DNA of 49,909 nucleotides from NCBI GenBank assembly GCA_016839785.1, contig JAEOTQ010000166.1, forward strand, positions 1 through 49,909, given 5' to 3'. The stretch comes from Candidatus Hodarchaeota archaeon (GTDB lineage: Archaea; Asgardarchaeota; Heimdallarchaeia; Hodarchaeales; Hodarchaeaceae). Under the pieces are notes generated by a model. That model was not told where the DNA came from and searched no databases. It worked only from the letters and a program-made list of their open reading frames with translations. This document shows, piece by piece, positions 23,927 to 32,607 of the stretch. The position numbers were made by a program, and so were the translations under genes. Position 1 is the first letter of the stretch. Every line of letters begins with the position of its first letter.

Positions 23927-25390
23927 CTAAATTCGATTCTTCCAACGGAAATGATTAACCATATAACGGAAAACCTGAACCATTTTTGCTGGACTCGAAA
24001 ATAGGGGATAATTCTGTGATTGTAAATACTTTACTCCAGGAGAATCTGCTGGAACTAGTAACGTAGTAATCAATATTGGCTTCCTAAATCTATCTGAAAG
24101 AGCTAAAATTTCCTTGAATAATTCTACTTCAGCATGGATAATAAAATCCAAATTGGCTTTATCATCTTCTGGAATTAAGGGTGAAGATTTAGCTAAATTT
24201 GCAAGAAATGAAAACCCACCAATTCCAAGTAGGAAAATGGCTTCAACTTGGGGCATTTCTTCAAAAACAATAAGCATGATCTCTCTCAGAGCGTCTAAGT
24301 TTAAAGATGCAACAGTATCAATTGGATTTCCTTTGGACCAAAATGGTGGTAAGAGGTCATTGATTCTCTCAAATGCATTATCTGATAGTGGTTCAAGCCT
24401 GATTCCATGGCGAGAACATTCATCAGCCGCCATAACTCCCCAACCTCCTCCTAAAGTCAATATTACTACTTTTCCTCTAGGGAACTCCCAATCTATCCAA
24501 TTTGAAAACGCTAAAAATAAATCAAACATTTCTTCAAGTGAATTTACAATAATACTTCCAGCATTTTGCATAATATTCTTGAAGACGGCATCATCCCCTG
24601 TAATGGCACCAGTGTGAGAATGTGCAGCACGTCGGCCCGCCGTTGTTCCTCCTGCTTTTAGGATAATTACTGGTTTGATTTTAGATATTTCCTTAACAAG
24701 TGAAACAAACCTTCTTGCATCCTGTATTCCCTCAACATACAGTCCGATGACCTGAGTTTGGTTATCTTGCTTCCCAAAATATTCAAGGTAGTCTGCAATT
24801 GTTAAATCTGCCATATTTCCTGCAGATACATAAGTATTCAAACCAATTCCTCTACGGGATGCCACGGATATACCAATTGTTCCAATATTTCCAGATTGGG
24901 AAATAAATGCGAGGCCACCCTGTTTTAGTTCCTTGACAGGCCACATTACAGCTGTTAGATTTACTCGTGTCGAGACTATCCCCATTCCATTCGGACCTAT
25001 AATGCGTATGTCATTCTCCTTTGCAAATCGACACACTTCTTGTTCAAGTATATCCCCCTCGTGTCCAGATTCTTTGAATCCACCAGATATAATCACAACA
25101 TAGTGGATTTTCCGTATAGCCATTTGTTCAAGGATTGATAAAACTTTGACGGCAGGTATGATTATTATTACTAAATCGATTTTTACATCTTCAGGAACAT
25201 CCAGAATTGTAGGATAGGCTGTATGCCCCAAGATCTTATCACTTTTAGGATTGATAGGATAAAAAGATCCAGTATAGTTATTTTGAATGATGTTATGGGC
25301 CACAATGAATCCCCATGAGGAAATGTTGTTACTCGCCCCAACAAGGGCAATAGATTCAGGGTTAAAGAAGGGATCAAGATCAAGGGCCAT
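23927..25390 (-). CDS. ADP-forming acyl-CoA synthetase, alpha subunit
   Basis: The protein converts acyl-CoA, ADP and phosphate to acid, CoA and ATP together with a beta subunit. The 487 residues contain the CoA-binding Rossmann domain (SIALVGASNN near 13-22), two ligase domains with IGPNGMGIV (131-139) and FISQSGNIG (162-170), and the phosphohistidine motif AHSHTGA with His259. The ATP-grasp beta domain is absent, so this is an alpha-only subunit whose partner must be encoded elsewhere. The substrate may be acetyl-CoA or an aryl-acyl-CoA. The iorAB genes 0.8 kb away on the other strand favour aryl acids, by inference. Confidence 0.9.
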   Translation of the reverse strand: MALDLDPFFNPESIALVGASNNISSWGFIVAHNIIQNNYTGSFYPINPKSDKILGHTAYPTILDVPEDVKIDLVIIIIPAVKVLSILEQMAIRKIHYVVIISGGFKESGHEGDILEQEVCRFAKENDIRIIGPNGMGIVSTRVNLTAVMWPVKELKQGGLAFISQSGNIGTIGISVASRRGIGLNTYVSAGNMADLTIADYLEYFGKQDNQTQVIGLYVEGIQDARRFVSLVKEISKIKPVIILKAGGTTAGRRAAHSHTGAITGDDAVFKNIMQNAGSIIVNSLEEMFDLFLAFSNWIDWEFPRGKVVILTLGGGWGVMAADECSRHGIRLEPLSDNAFERINDLLPPFWSKGNPIDTVASLNLDALREIMLIVFEEMPQVEAIFLLGIGGFSFLANLAKSSPLIPEDDKANLDFIIHAEVELFKEILALSDRFRKPILITTLLVPADSPGVKYLQSQNYPLFSSPAKMVQVFRYMVNHFRWKNRI

Positions 25391-25560
25391 TTGTATTCAT
25401 CTTCAGGGATTCAAAATAAAATATCAAGAAGTAATCAAATCTCTACCGACATGTGTTCTGTCCAAAAATTTTTGAAAACAATAATAAAGATTCTGCGGAT
25501 GAGTAATTGAAATGTATCTGTTATCTAGAGCTCTAATCTCTTATTAATCCTAACTCGGTG

Positions 25561-26040
25561 ATGAATTTGGAAATAATTCAGAATGAGGAAATTCTCTCTG
25601 TGTGGTCTAATCTGGTACATCCGCCAAAACAATTAAGAAAGAATGCATTAGAACTGACTATAAATACAATTGACACTTTCTACAGTCAGGGACATATCGA
25701 TTTTGGAGGAAGTGAATTTAGATCAGCAATACTGGAAAATGTTGCTCCAATTATTGAAGATGATCCTAAATATGCATGGTGGAGCCTCTCGCCTGGTCAA
25801 TATCTGATTACGTACAATGAAATATTAACCGACGAGAGTTATATTGCATTCGTTTACCCTCATACGCGCTTATTTCAGACTGGTAGTTCACATCCAGCTT
25901 TCTATTGGTCACCTACATCGAAAAATCAGAAAATTACAACAATTTTACATGTTGGTGAACAAGGTATAAGACTGAAAGAAAATTCTCGAATTTCCACAGC
26001 AATAACATATCAGAATCCTCCAAATGATGATTTTCAATAA
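25561..26040 (+). CDS. dUTPase/dCTP-deaminase-fold protein, divergent
   Basis: The 159-residue protein has the beta-rich core typical of trimeric dUTPases and dCTP deaminases: LSPGQYLITYNEIL, a VYPHTRLFQTGSSHPAF stretch, then a closing GIRLKENSRISTAITYQ that recalls the GxRIAQLxF strand. The usual Asp of the dUTPase GxIDxxY motif and the catalytic Glu of deaminases are not obvious. It may be a non-enzymatic or altered family member. Start is ATG 25561 or the overlapping GTG 25558. It lies between the acyl-CoA synthetase and iorA without a clear link to either. Confidence 0.6.
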   Translation: MNLEIIQNEEILSVWSNLVHPPKQLRKNALELTINTIDTFYSQGHIDFGGSEFRSAILENVAPIIEDDPKYAWWSLSPGQYLITYNEILTDESYIAFVYPHTRLFQTGSSHPAFYWSPTSKNQKITTILHVGEQGIRLKENSRISTAITYQNPPNDDFQ

Positions 26041-26216
26041 ACTGGGAAGAAGGGTGAATAATCATTCTTTTAGCTTAATTCTAATTAATTTTTGGTGATT
26101 GAGTCGTGCAAGGCCATAAAATATAAAGCATTCACTATTTCTCTGCAAATCAGATCGTCGTAAAATGTATCTAATTCGAAATTTATCTGCTTTTGTAATT
26201 TAGGGTTGACATAAAT

Positions 26217-28124
26217 TTGGCTAAGCTAAAAGATATATTCCAAGATGTTAAAGAAGTAGGGCAGAAAAATCTTGTTCTACTAGGAAATGAGGCTATCGCA
26301 AGAGGAATTGTTGAACTAGGTGTTGCTGGAGTGTTTACATATCCCGGTACACCATCATCTGAGATTCCTACAACATTATTTCATGCGAAAAATCTCTTAA
26401 AACAAAAAGACTATGATCTGTATCTTGAATGGAGTACAAATGAAGCTGTTGCACTCGAAAGTGCTTATGGATTCTCTTTTAGTGGTTTACGAACAGTATT
26501 CATATGTAAACACGTGGGTTTAAATGTAGCGGCTGATGCATTTTTAACCTTAATTAACACGGGAGTATTAGGTGGATTGGTGATGATCGTCGCCGAAGAT
26601 CCACAAATGCATAGTAGTCAAAATGAACAAGATAACAGATGGTACACAAAACTAGCAAATATTCCTATGTTTGAACCTAGTGATGCTAGAGAAGCCAAAG
26701 ACATGCTTAAATCAGCTTTTGAAATGAGTGAAGAGTTTGAAACTCCCGTCATTTTAAGAACCGTAACAAGGATTGCCCATTCTAGAGCTGATGTTCCCCT
26801 TAATCCTATAACAAATCCGATTATTCCCAATAACATGAAGCTCAAAATCGACCCATCTCGATTTGTATGTGTTCCTGAGAATGCAAGGAAGAATAAATTA
26901 AGAATCTTAGATCGTGTGGAACAAATCTCAAAATCCATTACAGAAAGTACTTGGAATCAAATTGATCAAGGCAGTAATAAGGAATATGCTATTATAACTA
27001 GTGGATCAGCTTATGCTTATACTCGAGAAGCACTCAACTATTTGAAATTAGATTTCCCGTTGTTTAAAATAGGGATTTCTCACCCTTTTCCCAAAGAAAC
27101 AATAGGTGGTTTTCTCAAGGCTAATTCGACGAGTACGATCGTAATCATTGAGGAAGCTGATTTTATATTGGAAACTTTTATTAAGAAACTAGCATTTGAA
27201 GTAAATTTTTCAGGGAAAATAGTTGGTCGCGTTGAAGGAGTCACTCCATCACATGGGGAACTTACTACAAGAAAACTTCTCATTGGTTTGTCAAAAGTAC
27301 TGAAAGGAGAAATATCCATTCCATCCATACCATTACCAACTGATAATTTTCAATTTTCACGTCCCCCAGTTCTTTGTCCTGGATGTCCTCATCGTGCAAC
27401 CTTTTATGCCCTTAATAAGGCAATTCCTAAACGTCATCGAATAGTTAGTACTGATATCGGTTGTTATACGCTAGGAGCTTCCCCCCCCTTACATGCAGGG
27501 CATTTAGTGATATGTATGGGTTCATCTTTAGGTATCGGTTCAGGAATTTCTCAGCTTCCGAATCAAACAGACCCTGTGGTCTCTATAATAGGGGATTCCA
27601 CATTTTGGCATACAGGGCTACCTGGTCTGGTGAATGCTGTTTATAATAACAGTAAATTGCTACTTCTTATTGTGGATAATTCAGCCACCGCAATGACTGG
27701 ATTCCAACCTAATCCTGGAGAAAAATTGTCCATAACAGAAGCAGCAAGGGGAGTAGGCGTGAAATATGTTATAGAAGTTGATGCTTTTAATCCAAAGAGT
27801 TCCTTAGAATTAATTAAAGAAGCTGTAAATAATGATGGAGTATCGGTAATTATCTCAAAAGGCGAATGTCGAATACAGTATGTTAGAAGAGAGGGGCTTC
27901 CTGATACTACATATGTAGTAGAACCTTCTCGTTGTGTTGGGTGTCATACCTGTATAAATAGAATCGCCTGTCCTGCAATTATGTGGTCTGATCAGAAAAA
28001 TTCTAAAGGAAAAGTTATTCCAGTTATTGATCAGTTCCTATGTGCAAGATGCGGTTTATGCTCTCAAGTATGTCCTTATGGTGTTATTGTTTCTAAAGAT
28101 GCAAAAGAGGTAGTTGGTGAATAA
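26217..28124 (+). CDS. iorA: Indolepyruvate:ferredoxin oxidoreductase, alpha subunit
   Basis: This enzyme oxidatively decarboxylates aryl pyruvates from aromatic amino acid transamination to aryl-acetyl-CoA and reduces ferredoxin. The 635 residues carry the pyrimidine-binding half (YPGTPSSEIP near 42), and the TPP-binding half with CPGCPHRATF near 390, STDIGCYTLG and IGDSTFWHTGL. A C-terminal dicluster ferredoxin has CVGCHTCINRIACP and CARCGLCSQVCP. The start is TTG; no in-frame ATG fits. A TATA-like ataaaatataaag lies at 26115-26127. The beta subunit gene follows one base after its stop. Confidence 0.95.
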   Translation: MAKLKDIFQDVKEVGQKNLVLLGNEAIARGIVELGVAGVFTYPGTPSSEIPTTLFHAKNLLKQKDYDLYLEWSTNEAVALESAYGFSFSGLRTVFICKHVGLNVAADAFLTLINTGVLGGLVMIVAEDPQMHSSQNEQDNRWYTKLANIPMFEPSDAREAKDMLKSAFEMSEEFETPVILRTVTRIAHSRADVPLNPITNPIIPNNMKLKIDPSRFVCVPENARKNKLRILDRVEQISKSITESTWNQIDQGSNKEYAIITSGSAYAYTREALNYLKLDFPLFKIGISHPFPKETIGGFLKANSTSTIVIIEEADFILETFIKKLAFEVNFSGKIVGRVEGVTPSHGELTTRKLLIGLSKVLKGEISIPSIPLPTDNFQFSRPPVLCPGCPHRATFYALNKAIPKRHRIVSTDIGCYTLGASPPLHAGHLVICMGSSLGIGSGISQLPNQTDPVVSIIGDSTFWHTGLPGLVNAVYNNSKLLLLIVDNSATAMTGFQPNPGEKLSITEAARGVGVKYVIEVDAFNPKSSLELIKEAVNNDGVSVIISKGECRIQYVRREGLPDTTYVVEPSRCVGCHTCINRIACPAIMWSDQKNSKGKVIPVIDQFLCARCGLCSQVCPYGVIVSKDAKEVVGE

Positions 28125-28125
28125 G

Positions 28126-28740
28126 ATGGAGTATCAAATCTTTTTAGCAGGTGTAGGAGGTCAAGGGATTCTTTCTGTTACCGATATTCTCTGTAATGCA
28201 GCAGTTGAAATGGGATTTACGGTACGTGGATCTGAAACTCATGGTATGTCGCAGCGAGGTGGAAGTGTTTTTTCAAACGTGAGATTTGGGAATGTTCATT
28301 CCCCTCTTATAATGGAACGAACTGCAGATATTCTGCTAGGTTTTGAACCAGCAGAAGCTTTACGATACGCTCAATTCATTAAACCAGCAGGATACTGCTT
28401 AGTTAATAAACATTCAATTCCCAGTCCGAGTTTTATCTTATCTAAGGATACGTACCCAGAGATAAATACTATAGTTACAGAACTAAAACTTTATTCCAGA
28501 TATGTGTTTGCGCAAGATGCAACTAAATTAGCTACTGAACTTGGAAAACCAATAATGCAGAATATTATTATGTTAGGATCTTTATCTGCTGTTCCTGACT
28601 TACCTTTAACTGATAATGTATTACAAATGGCACTCAAACAGCAATTCAAGGAACCATTTTACAAGCTTAATTTAGAAGCATACAATCTTGGAAGAGCTAA
28701 GTTTGAGGAATATTTAGCCCAGAATTTAGGAAATCCCTAA
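28126..28740 (+). CDS. iorB: Indolepyruvate:ferredoxin oxidoreductase, beta subunit
   Basis: The gamma-type 2-oxoacid oxidoreductase domain of about 204 residues begins FLAGVGGQGILSV, continues with GSETHGMSQRGGSV (the family CoA/TPP-interface motif), and has ADILLGFEPAEALRY. The ATG at 28126 starts one base after the iorA stop codon, so the two are translationally coupled; an in-frame GTG at 28114 inside iorA is less likely. It pairs with IorA to form the heterotetrameric enzyme. Confidence 0.94.
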   Translation: MEYQIFLAGVGGQGILSVTDILCNAAVEMGFTVRGSETHGMSQRGGSVFSNVRFGNVHSPLIMERTADILLGFEPAEALRYAQFIKPAGYCLVNKHSIPSPSFILSKDTYPEINTIVTELKLYSRYVFAQDATKLATELGKPIMQNIIMLGSLSAVPDLPLTDNVLQMALKQQFKEPFYKLNLEAYNLGRAKFEEYLAQNLGNP

Positions 28741-28750
28741 TTAAATCATT

Positions 28751-29365
28751 TTATTTATCTAAATACAATCTCTGTTCCCACTCATCCACGGTTTCAAGAA
28801 TATCCTCAAGATATTTCACTTTTCCTGTCTGAATTTTACGATTATACGATGCGATATCGTAAAGCAATCTAGAAGATTGACTGGTTTCGGAAAGAACATC
28901 ACGAAACTGCTCGATAAATTCGGGGATTCTCTCAGGTGACTTCTCCCAAAAACGTGCCAAGTTTTCTCGTAAAGATTGAATCAGGATTCTTAGATCCCCT
29001 GCATCCGAAACAGACATGATAGTCAATGTTTTATCCTGAATTCTTTCCTTAATTTGCTCGATAAGACGAGTCGCGGCTTCGTTTCGATTTTTAACTATTC
29101 CTGAATCAATCCACGTCTCAGTTACTACTTCTATAAGCTGAAATAAAGCTAAATCTTCATTTCCCCGAATTTCTGGTAAATAATGAAACAATCCAAGCTT
29201 AGTTATTATTAATCTAAAATTCGCACTGATGTAACGTTTTTCCCGTTGAGAAAACTCAATTCTTTTGAGCAAATCACGAAAATCTTTTACATTCAGACGA
29301 CCCGACTGATATTCGACCGTTAAATTTGGACGGACTTTGTCACAAACTTGATCTACAATTTTCAA
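28751..29365 (-). CDS. Helical protein of unknown function
   Basis: I do not recognise this protein of about 204 residues. It is predicted mostly helical and charged, without Cys, membrane segments or nucleotide-binding motifs. Segments such as LKRIEFSQREKRYISANFRL near 33-52 and ARFWEKSPERIPEFIEQFRD near 140-160 look like amphipathic helices. TTG 29365 is preferred because AAGGTGGG lies five bases upstream; a GTG at 29374 falls inside that Shine-Dalgarno. It converges on iorB with a ten-base gap. Function unknown. Confidence 0.6.
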   Translation of the reverse strand: MKIVDQVCDKVRPNLTVEYQSGRLNVKDFRDLLKRIEFSQREKRYISANFRLIITKLGLFHYLPEIRGNEDLALFQLIEVVTETWIDSGIVKNRNEAATRLIEQIKERIQDKTLTIMSVSDAGDLRILIQSLRENLARFWEKSPERIPEFIEQFRDVLSETSQSSRLLYDIASYNRKIQTGKVKYLEDILETVDEWEQRLYLDK

Positions 29366-29656
29366 AATACCCACCTTTTTTGTACCAATATCTCGACTTC
29401 ATTGATTAATTTGTCAAAAAAACGGACAATTATGATAATAAACCTTTCTATATACATTCATAATGAAAGAATCAACTCTAGGGCAAAAAATAGGGTTTTT
29501 ATTTCCATATCAACTATTAGTGCAATCGTATTAAAAGGAGAAACCGTTTATTTTCTTAAAAAAGTTGAAATTGCGAGATTATCCACTGAAGATTTTCTAG
29601 AAGTTATAAAATCTGCACGTAAAAGTGCCTCTCAAGTCAAGAGTGTGAAACAGGTT

Positions 29657-29935
29657 TTAGAGTTTTACGATGGTAATTTCGATTGCACTGACATTAGAAA
29701 GATTACCTTCACGCGTTTCTATCTGTTCGGTATCGATTTTTATATCTGTGACATCAACAAGATCTTTCATAAATCTTCGTCTTAAAACCTCTGCAACATC
29801 TACGGCTCGACTTATCGCTCTACCACGAGCTTTTAATACAATTGAATCTGCATTCCTGTTGAATTGTGTTACACAAGCCATGACATATGCAGTTACAGGT
29901 TTGTTTCCGATGAAAACTGTATTTTCCTCTGACAT
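29657..29935 (-). CDS. albA: Alba-family DNA/RNA-binding protein
   Basis: The 92-residue protein has the whole Alba fold: [18 protein letters not shown] with the conserved Lys in the GNKP loop, [20 protein letters not shown], the DIKIDTEQI beta hairpin and an EITIVKL end. Alba dimers coat DNA and RNA in archaea and may compact chromatin together with histones. The start is ATG 29935 with AAGGAG nine bases upstream; longer readings to 30007 lack family similarity. A histone gene is also in this window. Confidence 0.94.
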   Translation of the reverse strand: MSEENTVFIGNKPVTAYVMACVTQFNRNADSIVLKARGRAISRAVDVAEVLRRRFMKDLVDVTDIKIDTEQIETREGNLSNVSAIEITIVKL

Positions 29936-30119
29936 TTTTGAATTGCTCCTTGTTACTCTATGTAAAGTGTTACGTCTTTGAATCACTGAGATTATGGTTT
30001 CCCACATTTCCCCTCCCTAATGACTTGAAAAATCTTACGAATCTGTCATAACGCCCTAAGATAATTATTTTGTTATCATACACATCTTGCGAATAGAATT
30101 CTCTAACAGACTATGATCT

Positions 30120-30752
30120 TCAAAGAGGATCGTCTTGAATACCAGTAAAATAGCCAAATAAATTGGCAGCGATGTGTGTAAGAAATGTTATTGGGACTAA
30201 AAATGCTAACCAGAGTGGGGGCCAAGGTATGATTGGATAAATGAATAACATACCTAGGATAAGAAATCCAAGCTGATCAAGAAAGATGAACGTCTTTCCA
30301 CGTGGGATTCCACTCCGACGTTTGATAAAAGATCCAACCATATCACCAGTCATCCCACCAAGGGTTGAAATTCCTCCTGTTACCCCTCCCAAGACCAGTG
30401 GATTTGCTAAAACATCAGATATATTCAAAAAGGATGTCAGCGAGTAAACAATACTCGAGGTATAATATTCCTGATATTCTAGTCTTATATCAATAGATGG
30501 ATTTCCAAAAAGCACACCATCTAGAGAAGAAATGATCCAGGCTAGAGAAATTCCTATTAGAATCCCAACTAATACTGCAAGCCAAAAACCTCTGATCGTC
30601 TTACCATCTCCTAAAATACGTTTTCCATCTTTCCAATAACGGCCACCATCTATAGGTGGGCCACCCCCAAGGATAGTTGGCGCAGCATTCCCGAAATATA
30701 GAGGTAGAACGAAAATAAGAATATCGAAGATTGATTGTCCAAGGTCGGTCAT
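30120..30752 (-). CDS. carS: CDP-archaeol synthase
   Basis: This integral membrane enzyme activates unsaturated archaeol (digeranylgeranylglyceryl phosphate) with CTP, a step of archaeal phospholipid synthesis. The segment YFGNAAPTILGGGPPIDGGR, followed by DGKRILGDGKTIRG, is the family signature. A second motif GGMTGDMVGSFIKRRSGIPR precedes LDQLGF. At least four hydrophobic helices are visible. I place the start at ATG 30752, which gives the normal length of about 210 residues. A TTG at 30842 would add 30 residues with two Cys but sits at or before the expected transcription start. Confidence 0.93.
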   Translation of the reverse strand: MTDLGQSIFDILIFVLPLYFGNAAPTILGGGPPIDGGRYWKDGKRILGDGKTIRGFWLAVLVGILIGISLAWIISSLDGVLFGNPSIDIRLEYQEYYTSSIVYSLTSFLNISDVLANPLVLGGVTGGISTLGGMTGDMVGSFIKRRSGIPRGKTFIFLDQLGFLILGMLFIYPIIPWPPLWLAFLVPITFLTHIAANLFGYFTGIQDDPL

Positions 30753-30956
30753 TAAGTTACATTTCCAGCATATATCTGAATGATCTGACTGACAGTATGA
30801 AGTTTCTGTAAGTTCTGTTAGGATAAGGGCATTTGATGTCAATTGTTAGATATTTATTAATTTAAAGGGGTATAAACTTCTACATTGATGTTATCAATAT
30901 AAGGAATGATGATTGTATAAACACTTTCTTCATAAATTGCAGATAATGGCTTATGG

Positions 30957-31472
30957 TTATTGAATAAAAATCCTTTCATGACCCCCAATAATTTCATTTT
31001 TTGTCAGGAAGAAAGTAATATTCGTCTGTTCACCATTAATACTAAAAAAGGAATTTGATTCCACTTTTTGGATGCTTCCACATGTGTTCCAGCAAGAAAT
31101 TGCCGAATAGGGAATTTTCTCAGGTTTAGCGTATAAGTGAACTTCATTAAGAGCATTAGTATTGAGAAGGAAGGGTGTTGAGGAAACTTGAAAGCTTAGA
31201 ATCGGGAAAAGAGGATCATTATCACGAAAAAATACATCAGTAGATTTTATCACCATTCTAATGAGTTTATTATTGATATGGAGAGTGTCCTCGTCAATGT
31301 ATCGCTGCAGATTGGTTTGAATGGAATCCAGCTCACCCCGAATAGCGCTTGTTTTTATTAAATTGAAGTAAATTTTCGAAATATCATAATAGTAAAAATA
31401 CATATTTTGGGTAATGCTGTTGTTCCCGAGAGAGAAAAATGTTTCTGCAAATATTGGTTTCTCCCGTTTCAT
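30957..31472 (-). CDS. Protein of unknown function
   Basis: I do not recognise this 171-residue protein. The N-terminal half is helical and aromatic (NMYFYYYDISKIYFNLIKTS). The C-terminal half looks like beta strands, with PLFPILSFQVSS, a HLYAKPEKIPYSAISCWN stretch and TNITFFLTKNE. There is no signal peptide, membrane helix or known catalytic motif. It is divergent from the AIR-synthase-like gene with 73 bases between starts, so a shared control region is likely. The well-formed codon use and ATG start support a real gene. Confidence 0.65.
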   Translation of the reverse strand: MKREKPIFAETFFSLGNNSITQNMYFYYYDISKIYFNLIKTSAIRGELDSIQTNLQRYIDEDTLHINNKLIRMVIKSTDVFFRDNDPLFPILSFQVSSTPFLLNTNALNEVHLYAKPEKIPYSAISCWNTCGSIQKVESNSFFSINGEQTNITFFLTKNEIIGGHERIFIQ

Positions 31473-31545
31473 TTATTAGTCCCTTCGGACACACTGAAAT
31501 CAATCTCGTAATAAATACTTTGCATAACTTAGGAATAGAATTTTT

Positions 31546-32607
31546 ATGAACGAGCTACCAGAAGGAAAAATCCCTTGGGATGTCTTATCAAATCTTGTTA
31601 AGTTGCGAGGATATCAAAATAATAAGGGCGTTATTCAAGAAGCTGCTCCTGGTATTGATGTAGCTACATTAGATCTGCAGGAAATAATTCAACAGATTCA
31701 AGAATATTATAACTCCTCTAATACGCCCTATTTAATATATAAAGCAGATCCCATCACTTTTCCAACACCTAATCCAGCGAAATATCTTGTTACAGTAAAT
31801 ATGAATGATTTAGCTACTTGTGGAGCGATTCCTTATGGGATTACTATCACTATTCTCCTTCCACCACGGACGTTAGGTGAAAAAATCCTAGAATTTCAAA
31901 AAAAGTTATCCGAAATCTGTACAAAAAACGGGATTTCAATTTTAGGAGGTCATAGTGAGGTCACATCTAGTGTTGATTCCCCTATTTATTCTGCGAGTAT
32001 GATTGGTTTTGTTCCCCCAGAATACTATATACCGCGAAATCCAAAATCTGGTGATGTTATTATTTGTTCTGGATGGATAGGTGCTGAAGGAACAGGTATT
32101 CTATTGACCAGTGGTAAGGAGTATCTTTCTACTAAATTATCCGAAGAGGAAATAGAGGAAGGATTTAACATCGGGAAGAATATTTCGATCTCAAAGAAAA
32201 TACTTACGCTTAATCGTGAATACCACGAGGCATTAAGTTTAGTCCATGATGCAACAGAGGGGGGTATTTATGGCGCACTATATGAATGCCTTGCTCCTTT
32301 CAGAATGGGATGTGAGATAAAATCTTTCGATATTCCTATTACACGTGTTACGGAGAAAATAGCCCAGTATTTGAATATAAATCCGTACAAGTTAATTTCA
32401 TCTGGTGCAGTCATTCTAATATGTAATAGGGAAAGAGTACCAGCTGTATTAAAATTTCTAAACGAAAACACATCTGGACCTCACCGTATTATTGGCTCTG
32501 TTACTCACAAAGGATCTCCCATGAATTTCGATGGTCAGAAGATGCATCCTCCGAAAGCGGATGATCTTATAAAAGGTCTGTCTGCACTCAAACAGAAGAG
32601 GAATTAG
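31546..32607 (+). CDS. AIR synthase-related (PurM/HypE/ThiL-fold) protein
   Basis: The 353-residue protein has the ATP-binding PurM fold: VTVNMNDLATCGAIPYGITI near 83-102, ISILGGHSEVTS near 130, SGDVIICSGWIGAEGTGIL near 168, and DATEGGIYGALYE near 233, each a family landmark. It is closest in style to the HypE and AIRS-related archaeal groups. Family members phosphorylate or activate small molecules and carbamoyl groups with ATP. No hydrogenase genes are adjacent, so a HypE role is not supported. A TATA-like taataaatac at 31509-31518 would give an almost leaderless message. Its 3' end overlaps the convergent kinase gene by 20 bases. Confidence 0.82.
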   Translation: MNELPEGKIPWDVLSNLVKLRGYQNNKGVIQEAAPGIDVATLDLQEIIQQIQEYYNSSNTPYLIYKADPITFPTPNPAKYLVTVNMNDLATCGAIPYGITITILLPPRTLGEKILEFQKKLSEICTKNGISILGGHSEVTSSVDSPIYSASMIGFVPPEYYIPRNPKSGDVIICSGWIGAEGTGILLTSGKEYLSTKLSEEEIEEGFNIGKNISISKKILTLNREYHEALSLVHDATEGGIYGALYECLAPFRMGCEIKSFDIPITRVTEKIAQYLNINPYKLISSGAVILICNRERVPAVLKFLNENTSGPHRIIGSVTHKGSPMNFDGQKMHPPKADDLIKGLSALKQKRN

